Source of the DNA: Cohnella phaseoli
Lineage (GTDB): Bacteria; Bacillota; Bacilli; Paenibacillales; Paenibacillaceae
Assembly: GCF_003386235.1 (NCBI RefSeq)
Contig: NZ_QRDZ01000001.1
Coordinates: 310,001 to 374,000, forward strand
Direction: 5' to 3'
Length of the DNA: 64,000 nt
The stretch's first letter is position 1. Every line of letters starts with the position of its first letter. The notes beneath the pieces were generated by a model. It was not told the DNA's origin. It was given only the letters and a program-made list of their open reading frames with translations, and ran no database searches. Positions 8,896-16,169 of this stretch are shown piece by piece. The translations under genes were made by a program, and so were the position numbers.

Positions 8896-10059
8896 GTGGC
8901 GAACATCGCAACAAAGCGTATCGTGTGGTCAGGGGGCGCCGTTCTGGCGCTTGCGCTGGCCGCCGTACTCCTCTGGCGGTTGCCCGGCTGGCCGGGAGGC
9001 GGCGCGGACAGAGAGGTGTGGGCCGTCCGGGCCGACGAGGCGGGAGCCGAGCTGGATCTCTCGTTCTGGGACGATAAGCGCGGCATGTTTAACAATGCGT
9101 CTCCGTGTATTTTGCAGGCATGCACCGACCCGTTTAATTACTGGTGGCAGGCGCACGCGGCCGACGCTCTTCTCGATCGCTACGAGCGAACGAAGGATGG
9201 GGACGTAAGGAAGCGGGTGGGCGAGCTGTTCGACGGTATTCGGGACCGCAATGCCGGCGTATGGACGAACGGCTATTACGACGATATGGAATGGATGGCG
9301 CTCGCCTGGCTGAGAGCGTATGAGCTTCTGGGCGACGACAAGTATAAGGAAGCGGCGCTTGAGCTATGGGCGGATATTCGCGGCGGCTGGAACGAGGAGA
9401 TGGGCGGCGGTATCGCTTGGCGCAAAGAACAGCTTGATTACAAGAATACGCCCGCCAACGCGCCGGCCGTTATTTTAGCTGCAAGATTGTACCGGAATTT
9501 CAGTTCTCAGGACGATTTGGAGTGGGCGCTGAAAATCTACGATTGGCAGAAGCGCACGCTGGTCGATCCCGAATCCGGCCTCGTATGGGACGGAATCAAC
9601 CGGACGGGAGACGGGGCGATCGACAAGGATTGGAAGTTTACTTACGGTCAAGGCGTGTTTATCAGCGCGGCGATGGAGCTATACGAGGCGACCGACGAGG
9701 AGAAATATCGGGAAGACGCAAATAAGACGGCCGACTACGTGCTTGACGCGATGGCCAGTCCGGCGACCGGGCTGCTTCCGAACGAAGGAGACGGCGACGG
9801 CGGTTTGTTCAAGGGTGTGCTTGTCCGTTATTTGACTGAATGGGCGGTTCGCGAGCCAGAGCGGGGAGGCCAATACGGCAGCCTGATCTTGACGAATGCG
9901 GCCAGCCTATGGGATTACGGTCGAACCGGCGAGGAGGCAAGGTTCGGAACGTCGTGGGCGCAGCCGCCGGAGACGGTCGTACAGCTCAGCTCGCAGCTTA
10001 GCGGCGCGATGCTGATCGAGCAGGCGGCCAAGCTGGAGAAATTGGGTTACAAATCATGA
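8896..10059 (+). CDS. GH76 alpha-1,6-mannanase, exported or membrane-anchored
   Basis: 387 residues. The N-terminus has Lys-Arg followed by a hydrophobic stretch (VLALALAAVLLW), a signal peptide or anchor. The catalytic region resembles family GH76 endo-alpha-1,6-mannanases, whose active site carries two adjacent Asp; here they lie in NGYYDDMEWMALAW. WWQAHAADAL and LDYKNTPANAPAVILAARLY are shared with the next two genes. It probably cleaves alpha-1,6-mannan backbone outside the membrane. The GTG at 8896 overlaps the Shine-Dalgarno AGGAGG (8891-8896), so initiation may really occur at the ATC at 8905, eight bases downstream of it. Confidence 0.85.
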   Translation: MANIATKRIVWSGGAVLALALAAVLLWRLPGWPGGGADREVWAVRADEAGAELDLSFWDDKRGMFNNASPCILQACTDPFNYWWQAHAADALLDRYERTKDGDVRKRVGELFDGIRDRNAGVWTNGYYDDMEWMALAWLRAYELLGDDKYKEAALELWADIRGGWNEEMGGGIAWRKEQLDYKNTPANAPAVILAARLYRNFSSQDDLEWALKIYDWQKRTLVDPESGLVWDGINRTGDGAIDKDWKFTYGQGVFISAAMELYEATDEEKYREDANKTADYVLDAMASPATGLLPNEGDGDGGLFKGVLVRYLTEWAVREPERGGQYGSLILTNAASLWDYGRTGEEARFGTSWAQPPETVVQLSSQLSGAMLIEQAAKLEKLGYKS

Positions 10060-10068
10060 AACGGAGCG

Positions 10069-11160
10069 GTGATCATACTTATGAGACATCAACAGGAAGC
10101 AAGGGCCGCCCGGGCCGACCAAGCGCAGCAGGCGCTGGTAGAACGTTACTGGAATGCCGGAATCGGCATGTTCGACATTGAGACGCCGTGCCCGAACGGC
10201 GAATGCAATACGATTTTCCACTATTGGTGGATGGCGCACGCGGTCGAGGCGTTGACGGACGGACTGGAACGCACGGGGGATTCGCGATATTCCGAGCTGC
10301 TGGACGCCCTGTACGAAGGATTGCTCAGAAGGAACGGAGGCGCATGGCCGAACGCGTTGTACGACGATATGGAGTGGATGGCGATCGGCTGGCTCAGGGC
10401 CTATAATGCGACCGGAACCGAGAAATATAAGGAAGCGGCGCTTCTGCTCTGGCAAGATATCCAAACCGGTTGGAACGAGCACATGGGCGGAGGTATCGCC
10501 TGGCAGAAAAGCCAGCTCGATTATAAAAATACGCCGGCCAACGCGCCCGCGGTTATTCTGGCCGCACGTTTGCATGCGCGATTCGGCGATGAAGCCGATC
10601 TGGGTTGGGCGCTGCGAATCTACGATTGGCTGAAAAGCAACCTCGTCGATCCCGCAAGCGGCTTCGTCTGGGACGGCATGAACCGGCTCGGCGACGGGGC
10701 GATCGACAAGGAATGGGAATTTACGTACTGTCAGGGCGTATTTATCGGCGCGGCGCTTGAGCTGTATCGGGCGACGGGGAACGACGCGTACCTCCAGGAC
10801 GCCAGGCGAACGGCCGAAGCGGCCGCCCGCAAACTAGCCGAGTCGGAGACGGGGCTACTGCCGAACGAAGGCAACGGGGACGCCGGCCTGTTCAAAGGCA
10901 TTTACGTCCGCTACTTGGCGCAGCTTGCGCTTGCCGATCCGTCCGGCAGTGGGGAGGCGGCCAAGCTGGTCGCGGGCAATGCCGAACTGTTGTGGTCCAA
11001 GGGGCGGGACGCCGAGCGGACGCTATTCGGCCCGAACTGGAGCGAGCCTCCCGGCGGTACGGTGGAGCTGGGGACGCAGATCAGCGGGGTGATTTTGCTG
11101 GAGGCGGCCGCGCGGCTTGAAGCTGCGGAGCTTGCCGGACGTACGGAGGCGACCGCATGA
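10069..11160 (+). CDS. GH76 glycosidase paralogue, cytoplasmic
   Basis: 363 residues from GTG 10069; ATG 10081 (359 residues) is an equally good start. No signal peptide is visible, so the protein should be cytoplasmic. It has the GH76 landmarks YWWMAHAVEAL, the Asp pair in NALYDDMEWMAIGW, LDYKNTPANAPAVILAARLH and VWDGMNRLGDGAIDKEW. It is closely related to its two neighbours and probably arose by tandem duplication. It likely shortens imported alpha-1,6-manno-oligosaccharides before GH125 trimming (inference). Confidence 0.87.
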   Translation: MIILMRHQQEARAARADQAQQALVERYWNAGIGMFDIETPCPNGECNTIFHYWWMAHAVEALTDGLERTGDSRYSELLDALYEGLLRRNGGAWPNALYDDMEWMAIGWLRAYNATGTEKYKEAALLLWQDIQTGWNEHMGGGIAWQKSQLDYKNTPANAPAVILAARLHARFGDEADLGWALRIYDWLKSNLVDPASGFVWDGMNRLGDGAIDKEWEFTYCQGVFIGAALELYRATGNDAYLQDARRTAEAAARKLAESETGLLPNEGNGDAGLFKGIYVRYLAQLALADPSGSGEAAKLVAGNAELLWSKGRDAERTLFGPNWSEPPGGTVELGTQISGVILLEAAARLEAAELAGRTEATA

Positions 11161-12191
11161 GCGGCTGGACGGAGAGAGCTGAGGAGCTTCAGGAGGTTTT
11201 CTACCGGCATTACTGGAACGAGCGAACGGCCATTATGAACCAATGGTATCCGGAGAAGGAAGGCTCGGAAGGCGAGAACTATTACTACTGGTGGCAGGCC
11301 CATGCGATCGACGCTCTGGTCGACGGGTGGGAACGGAGCCGGAACGGGAAGTATTTGGAGCGCGCCCGTCGGCTGGCCCGCGGACTCAAGGCGTCCAACG
11401 GCGGCACGTATCGCCACGATTATTACGACGATATGGAATGGACGGCGCTGGCGCTGCTGAGAATGTACGATCATACCGGCGAAGAGGAATACAAGCTGGC
11501 TGTGCTCGATCTGTGGGCGGACATCCAAACTGCCTGGAACGGACATATGGGCGGCGGCTTGGCATGGAATAAAAATCAACTGGACTACAAAAACACGCCG
11601 GCCAACGCACCGGCCGCCATTCTCGCGGCCCGGCTTTACGTCCGTTTCGGAGCGGAGGACGACTTGGCTTGGGGTAAACGAATTTACGAGTGGAACCTGG
11701 AGAACCTGGTCGACCCGGAGACGGGTTTCGTCTGGGACGGTATGAACCGGCTGGGCGACGGTCGCATCGATTACGACTGGGATTTCACTTACTGTCAAGG
11801 CGTCATGATCGGAGCGGGATTGGAGCTGCACGCCATTACGAGTGAAAACCGCTACTTGCGCGAGGCCGAGAGAACGACGCGGGCGACGATCGACCGTTTG
11901 GTTGATTCGGCGACTGGAATGCTGCCGGACGAGGGAATCGACGACACCGGCTTGTTCAAGGGCATTCTCGTTCGATACATCAAGCTGTTGATCGATCGTA
12001 AGGCGGAAGGCGCCGGGGAGTGGGCGGACATTTTGCGACAGAACGGCGAGGCGCTATGGAATCGGGGGATCGATCGCGCTTCCGGATCGATCGGCCCGTC
12101 ATGGTCGGAGCCTCCGGCCGGCCCGATCCAGCTTAGCGTCCGTCTGAGCGGCGTTATGCTGGCGGAGGCTTTGGCGGGGCTTGGGGAGTAA
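11157..12191 (+). CDS. GH76 glycosidase paralogue, cytoplasmic, translationally coupled
   Basis: 344 residues. Its ATG overlaps the stop of the previous gene as ATGA (11157-11160), which implies translational coupling. There is no signal peptide. It carries the GH76 signatures YYWWQAHAIDALVDGW, the Asp pair in HDYYDDMEWTALALL, LDYKNTPANAPAAILAARLY and VWDGMNRLGDGRIDYDW. It is the last gene of the mannoside operon. The three paralogues diverge most at their N-termini, consistent with one exported and two internal enzymes. Confidence 0.88.
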   Translation: MSGWTERAEELQEVFYRHYWNERTAIMNQWYPEKEGSEGENYYYWWQAHAIDALVDGWERSRNGKYLERARRLARGLKASNGGTYRHDYYDDMEWTALALLRMYDHTGEEEYKLAVLDLWADIQTAWNGHMGGGLAWNKNQLDYKNTPANAPAAILAARLYVRFGAEDDLAWGKRIYEWNLENLVDPETGFVWDGMNRLGDGRIDYDWDFTYCQGVMIGAGLELHAITSENRYLREAERTTRATIDRLVDSATGMLPDEGIDDTGLFKGILVRYIKLLIDRKAEGAGEWADILRQNGEALWNRGIDRASGSIGPSWSEPPAGPIQLSVRLSGVMLAEALAGLGE

Positions 12192-12304
12192 GGCATAGGG
12201 AGAGGCATTTGCGAGGTGCTGTCATGGCCGGACGCTTTTCGGAGTCTATTAGACCCGGAGAGCGTTCTTTTATATTTCTTCGGAAAGTTCAGCCTCAACG
12301 AAAA

Positions 12305-12487
12305 TGCCTTGACGCTGCTCAGGCTGTGGAGCGGAGGCCAAGAAAGTGCCTTGGCGCTGCTCAGGCTGTGGAATGGAGACCCAAAAAGTGTCTTGACATC
12401 GGCCAAGCTGAGGAGCGGAGGCCAAAAAAGTGCCTCGACGCTGCCCAGACTGTGGAGCGGAGGCCAAAAAAGTGCCTTGGCGCTATC
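12305..12487. repeat. 42-bp tandem repeat, four units plus a partial fifth
   Basis: Unit starts marked by TGCCTTG or its variants fall at 12305, 12347, 12389, 12431 and 12473, exactly 42 bases apart. Conserved blocks in each unit are GTGGAGCGGAGGCCA and AAAAAGTGCCTTGGCGCTG. The third unit is the most diverged. This is a minisatellite-like array between the mannoside operon and a GntR gene. Confidence 0.9.
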
Positions 12488-12575
12488 TGAGTCGAGTGTG
12501 AAGGCCAAAGATGCCAAGTGTCCAGCGGCTGAAGTCGCATAGTCCGCTGATAACATTGGGAGAGGCACCGCGACC

Positions 12576-12618
12576 TTGCCCATTAAGTATTATTTGTATT
12601 ACAATATATAATACTTAA
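12576..12618 (+). promoter_or_regulatory. Promoter and long palindromic operator of the YtrA-type gntR gene
   Basis: Eleven-base arms TTAAGTATTAT (12583-12593) and ATAATACTTAA (12608-12618) flank an inner palindrome TTGTATTACAA (12594-12604). A possible promoter is TTGCCC (12576-12581) with TACAAT (12600-12605). A perfect TATAAT lies at 12607-12612. The arrangement fits binding of the encoded regulator to its own promoter. Confidence 0.6.
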
Positions 12619-12642
12619 TGCGAGCGAAGGAGCGCGATCTTC

Positions 12643-13032
12643 ATGGTCATTACGCTGCAATTGGATAGCGAAACGCCGCTCTACGAACAACTGCGCAATC
12701 AGATCGTGATCGGCATTGCGACAGGCGGACTGAAGGAACAGGAGAAGCTGCCGACAGTTCGCCAACTGGCGGAGGATTTGGGCATTAATACGATGACGGT
12801 AAACAAAGCATATGCGCTTCTGAAGCAGGAAGGGTACATCGTCATCGATCGGCGGCATGGGGCGAAGGTCAGTCCGAAAACGCAGATGGATGCCGTCCAC
12901 AACGAGCAACTCGAAGCTCAACTTCAGCTGATTATCGCGCAGGCAACGATTAAGGGCGTCGACCAATCCGTGTTCCAGTCGATGATCTCCAACATTTTCT
13001 CCAAGATGACCTACCGGCATCAGCCATCCTAA
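12643..13032 (+). CDS. GntR family regulator, YtrA subfamily
   Basis: 129 residues, the short YtrA size: a winged helix (TPLYEQLRNQIVIGIATG, then LPTVRQLAEDLGINTMTVNK) with only a small C-terminal helical tail and no ligand-binding domain. YtrA-type repressors usually control a linked ABC exporter or membrane protein. Here the next gene, ten bases downstream, encodes a large membrane protein and no ATPase follows. AAGGAG near 12627 precedes the ATG. The palindrome at 12583-12618 is the likely operator. Confidence 0.9.
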   Translation: MVITLQLDSETPLYEQLRNQIVIGIATGGLKEQEKLPTVRQLAEDLGINTMTVNKAYALLKQEGYIVIDRRHGAKVSPKTQMDAVHNEQLEAQLQLIIAQATIKGVDQSVFQSMISNIFSKMTYRHQPS

Positions 13033-13041
13033 AGAAAAGAG

Positions 13042-14439
13042 TTGATCGCTATTCTTACTCCCGTTTTTTTGATTACGGCCGCTATTTGCTTTATCGTCAT
13101 GATCGTTACCTATAGACCGCAAGCCAGCTACAGGAAGGGAATGCTATTTGCTATAACCTTGCCCGAGCATGCCATAGTCCATGACGGAATCCGTGAAATT
13201 CAGGCCGGTTTTAAGCGGCGTTTCGCGCGTGCGAACTGGCTTATGCTGCTTTTACTCGTTCCTGTGGCGATCCTTTATGCGTTGCCGGCCTATCAAACGA
13301 TTTATTATTTGTTGTGGATTTGCGTCTATTTTGTGGTCGGGACTGTGCCGTTCAGACGGGCATTCCGGGAGATGCTGGCGCTTAAGCGGGATAACGATTG
13401 GTTTGTCGGAGAGAAGCGGGTCATTCAGAGCGATCTGCGCGTCGCCCAGCTAAAAAACCGCCGTTCGGCGCCCGTGGCGCTGTTCGCGATTCCCGCGGCA
13501 ATGTCGGCGGGGCTGATGGTATGGATGGCACAAGAAGGCTCCGATTTTATCGGTCTTGGGGTTGATGCCGGGTTGGTTACCGTCTTATTCCTGCTTATCT
13601 CTCTCGGAACTAGAAGAGCGAAAGCCAGAGTATACAGTATGAACAGCGATGTCAACGTAAGCCTTAATCAGGCGAGGCGGCGCGCCTGGTCTTATTTGTG
13701 GCTGATGATGGCCATTGTCGAAAATATCCACGTTGCGCTCATCTATCAGGCCGCCGCTAACGGCAGCGAGGATGGGTTGGGCGTGTGGCTCACGATTACG
13801 CTGGCTTTTACGGCAATTCCGCTTGGTTCAATCTTGTATGTACATCGCAAAGTACGCGCTCTCGAACAAGAGCTGCTGGAGCAGGACGACAAAATCGTCT
13901 ACACGGATGACGACGAGTATTGGGCTAACGGTTTCACCTACCATAATCCTAACGATAAAAGCTTGCTTGTCCCGAAAAGAATCGGCATAGGCGAAACGAT
14001 CAATACGGGCACGTTGGCGGGCAAGCTAATTGCAGGAGGAGTTTTGGGGCTGCTGGCGGCAGTCGTTGTCGGAGTGTCGTTTATGCTTATTCGATCGGAG
14101 CTGACTTCCCCGACGATGACTTTGATGCCGGACAGTACGGTAAGCATCAATTATCCGATGTACTCCTTCGACTTCAGCCTTTCCGACATACAGGAATTAT
14201 CTCTGGTAGATGAAATTCCATCCGGCACTAAATTAAACGGGGAAGCGACAGGTACGCAAGCGCGCGGACATTTTCGCCTGAAAGGGCTTGGCAAAACACG
14301 GCTGTACGTGTTCAAAAACAATCCGCCCTACATCCGCATCAAGCTGGATAAGGTCTACATTTTCTACAATGACAAGGATCCGCTTCGTACGGCGGAGCTT
14401 TTTGAGGAGCTTGCACGATCGGTTCCCTCCTCAAAATAA
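13042..14439 (+). CDS. DUF5808-like multi-pass membrane protein
   Basis: 465 residues with about eight hydrophobic segments (for example near residues 3-22, 65-105, 146-165, 172-192 and 333-353). A cytoplasmic block near residue 288 reads DDEYWANGFTYHNPNDKSLL, then VPKRIGIGETIN, which resembles the DUF5808 motif. A soluble C-terminal part of about 100 residues follows the last membrane segment. The start is a TTG at 13042, ten bases after the gntR stop. It is likely co-transcribed with and controlled by that regulator. The biochemical function is unknown. Confidence 0.75.
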   Translation: MIAILTPVFLITAAICFIVMIVTYRPQASYRKGMLFAITLPEHAIVHDGIREIQAGFKRRFARANWLMLLLLVPVAILYALPAYQTIYYLLWICVYFVVGTVPFRRAFREMLALKRDNDWFVGEKRVIQSDLRVAQLKNRRSAPVALFAIPAAMSAGLMVWMAQEGSDFIGLGVDAGLVTVLFLLISLGTRRAKARVYSMNSDVNVSLNQARRRAWSYLWLMMAIVENIHVALIYQAAANGSEDGLGVWLTITLAFTAIPLGSILYVHRKVRALEQELLEQDDKIVYTDDDEYWANGFTYHNPNDKSLLVPKRIGIGETINTGTLAGKLIAGGVLGLLAAVVVGVSFMLIRSELTSPTMTLMPDSTVSINYPMYSFDFSLSDIQELSLVDEIPSGTKLNGEATGTQARGHFRLKGLGKTRLYVFKNNPPYIRIKLDKVYIFYNDKDPLRTAELFEELARSVPSSK

Positions 14440-14460
14440 AAACTATTATAAGAGTATATG

Positions 14461-14616
14461 GACGACTGGCGCATCTAAATGGAATTCCGAGATTGTTGCT
14501 ACATTTAGGTACAGATACTTATGCTCCTTTAACAGCAGGAAATAAATCTGTCTCTGATGTTACGCAAGATATCATGGAACAACTAGTAATGAGGTCTTTA
14601 CTGAGTCGAAATTAAT
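14461..14616 (+). pseudogene. Possible degenerate gene fragment
   Basis: One frame reads from about 14463 to a TAA at 14613, with the peptide LHLGTDTYAPLTAGNKSVSD followed by VTQDIMEQLVMRSLLSRN, but no plausible start or ribosome binding site exists. The stretch is visibly more AT-rich than its surroundings. It may be the end of a lost gene that arrived with the neighbouring lipoprotein gene. The family was not recognised. Confidence 0.3.
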
Positions 14617-14654
14617 AGAAGAATCAGGGTTGAAACGATAATTGAATTGGAGAA

Positions 14655-14685
14655 TGAAAACAGCGGCTTCAAGCCGTTGTTTTCA
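14655..14685. terminator. Bidirectional hairpin terminator
   Basis: GAAAACAGCGGCTT (14656-14669) pairs with AAGCCGTTGTTTTC (14671-14684) with one G-U pair. T-runs follow on both strands. It overlaps the last codons of the lipoprotein gene on the minus strand. Confidence 0.7.
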
Positions 14686-15022
14686 TTCCATCCATTTTTA
14701 ATGCTTTTAAGAAGGTATCATCTTTCAATACAGCGATCGATTCGTTTGCCTCAATATTTTTAATTTTGAATAGTTTGGTTCCTTTCTTATACTTGTTAGA
14801 AAATAAATTCGGTAAATGATCGCTTTCATGGGTAGAATATTTCTTTATAGTTCCAATTTGTTCCTCAACTTCATAAACAATTTCATTTGTTACTTTGTAT
14901 ACCGCATTATCCCACGTTACAACATCGAATGCCCAACTGTGAAGATCATCTTGTTTTGCGTTTGAACATGACGCGCAAAATAACATGGCAACAATCAATA
15001 TTAATATTTGAATCTTTTTCAA
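14669..15022 (-). CDS. Small predicted lipoprotein
   Basis: 117 residues. The N-terminus is MKKIQILILIVAMLFCASC, a lipoprotein signal peptide with lipobox Cys near residue 19. The remainder is a short soluble domain (SWAFDVVTWDNAVYKVTNEI). The start is a TTG preceded by AGGAGG at 15028-15033. Codon use is AT-rich, unlike the neighbours, suggesting transfer. Similar small lipoproteins of unknown function occur in bacilli. No function can be assigned. Confidence 0.75.
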   Translation of the reverse strand: MKKIQILILIVAMLFCASCSNAKQDDLHSWAFDVVTWDNAVYKVTNEIVYEVEEQIGTIKKYSTHESDHLPNLFSNKYKKGTKLFKIKNIEANESIAVLKDDTFLKALKMDGMKTTA

Positions 15023-15109
15023 ATTATCCTCCTGAAAAGGATTATTGTCTTTATGTCACTCTGCTCCGTATTTTTTTAATATGCCTCATCTGCAGGGGGC
15101 GACGACAAT

Positions 15110-16009
15110 TTAATAATGAACTGTCACTTCAATCTCCTGATCGTAGTTGCCGAATTGCCGGCCGAACAAGCTGACACCGCCGGGATGCTCGGCGTCCTCG
15201 CGGCTGGCGATGCGGAAGCGAAGGTCTTCTCCGTAGCGTATGCCTAAATCGGAGAGGGTCGTACCGGACAGATATATCCCGTCCAGATAAGTGCCGTCCG
15301 ACCGGACCGCGAGCGTCTTCAACAATCCGTGCTGCGTGCCCATATTCCACCAAGCCGGCGTGTGCGCTCCGCGCTGGCTTCCATAGTCGCCGGGACAGGT
15401 CCATACGCCAATGACGACGCCGTTGATCGAGAAGGTAATGTCGGAGGGCCAATTCTCGTTGTAGCCGGGAGCCTCGGAGCACAGCTCCAGCGACAGGCTG
15501 AGGCTTTGCGCGTTCTGGCTGCCGACGAGATAGTTGGGAATCCGGTATTCGACGAAGCCGCTGGCGAACCACAGATGTTTGGCTTTCACGCGTTCCGGAT
15601 CGGAGAAGTAGCGGGGGTCGTCCACCATTCCGATCAAGGCTTGCTCCGAGGTTAACCCGCAGGTAGGCTTCACTTGAAAATCGGAAAACTGGCCGATCGG
15701 TACGGATACCGAATACTGACGGAGGTCCTTCGCTTCCGGCGTTCTGAACTGCAGCGTTACCGTATCGGGCAGCAGGCGGCATACTTTCTGTCTCCCTCTC
15801 AGCCCCGATAGGCTTTCCGTCCCTACAATCCCCGCGTCTTCAAGCTTCTGAATATGCTTGGTAATAATGGCCGAAGAAAGCTCCAATTCAGCGGCAAGCT
15901 CCTTGATGTTCATCGGTCTTACGTTCAGCAATTCGATCATGCGCAGCCGGGTCTCGGAGGCGAAGCATTCGAAATAAGCCGTATTGCCGGAATGGACTTG
16001 TATGATCAT
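15110..16009 (-). CDS. ArsR-like transcriptional regulator with large C-terminal domain
   Basis: 299 residues. The N-terminal winged helix reads FASETRLRMIELLNVRPMNI, then KELAAELELSSAIITKHIQK. The remaining 220 residues hold no recognised metal site; they look like a sensory domain of mostly beta structure, with PTCGLTSEQALIGMVDDPRY near residue 115. It is transcribed divergently from the GH2 glycosidase across a 160-bp region with palindromes, so it probably controls that gene. The partial gene at 63620 is a paralogue sharing SSAI(I/V)T and PTCGL motifs. AGGAG precedes the ATG. Confidence 0.87.
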   Translation of the reverse strand: MIIQVHSGNTAYFECFASETRLRMIELLNVRPMNIKELAAELELSSAIITKHIQKLEDAGIVGTESLSGLRGRQKVCRLLPDTVTLQFRTPEAKDLRQYSVSVPIGQFSDFQVKPTCGLTSEQALIGMVDDPRYFSDPERVKAKHLWFASGFVEYRIPNYLVGSQNAQSLSLSLELCSEAPGYNENWPSDITFSINGVVIGVWTCPGDYGSQRGAHTPAWWNMGTQHGLLKTLAVRSDGTYLDGIYLSGTTLSDLGIRYGEDLRFRIASREDAEHPGGVSLFGRQFGNYDQEIEVTVHY

Positions 16010-16044
16010 AACAATCTCCTCGCATGTATTCCTTTCATTATATA

Positions 16045-16071
16045 ACTCAAAAGTTAATTAAACAATTGAGT
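16045..16071. promoter_or_regulatory. Palindromic operator between the ArsR-like gene and the GH2 gene
   Basis: ACTCAA (16045-16050) and TTGAGT (16066-16071) flank TTAATTAA (16054-16061). The 11-mer AGTTAATTAAA at 16052-16062 recurs exactly at 16133-16143, just upstream of the GH2 start, giving two probable binding sites. Confidence 0.5.
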
Positions 16072-16072
16072 A

Positions 16073-16101
16073 TTGACTAAATTAGCTGATTATTCGATAA
16101 T
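16073..16101 (+). promoter_or_regulatory. Predicted promoter of the GH2 gene
   Basis: TTGACT (16073-16078) and GATAAT (16096-16101) with 17-base spacing. A second perfect -10 hexamer TATAAT lies at 16110-16115. Confidence 0.55.
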
Positions 16102-16132
16102 ATGAGCTGTATAATGAATCGTTAAGTTATTT

Positions 16133-16143
16133 AGTTAATTAAA
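16133..16143 (+). promoter_or_regulatory. Second copy of the AGTTAATTAAA motif
   Basis: Exact repeat of 16052-16062. It lies downstream of the predicted GH2 promoter, where a bound regulator could block elongation or form a loop. Confidence 0.4.
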
Positions 16144-16169
16144 ATGTTAATGATATGGAGGATGAGAGC

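Larger units (their letters stand above)
12192..12642. other. Intergenic region with repeats and promoter
   Basis: 451 bases without a convincing gene. It contains the 42-bp tandem repeats (12305-12487) and a palindromic promoter region (12576-12618). Reading frames stay open over the repeats on both strands because the unit is a multiple of three and lacks stop codons. The best small frame starts at ATG 12224 after GAGG and would encode 88 residues, but nothing supports it beyond openness. Confidence 0.6.

Noticed and set aside
12305..12487. CRISPR array
   Set aside because: Units are contiguous 42-bp tandem copies without unique spacers, and there are no cas genes.
12224..12490. 88-residue repetitive peptide on the plus strand
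   Set aside because: It has a GAGG and ATG, but other frames are equally open and no domain is recognisable, so it is not listed as a gene.
11852..12583. 243-codon minus-strand frame across the GH76 end and the 42-bp repeats
   Set aside because: Openness comes from the repeat lacking stops; the part over the GH76 gene is a shadow.
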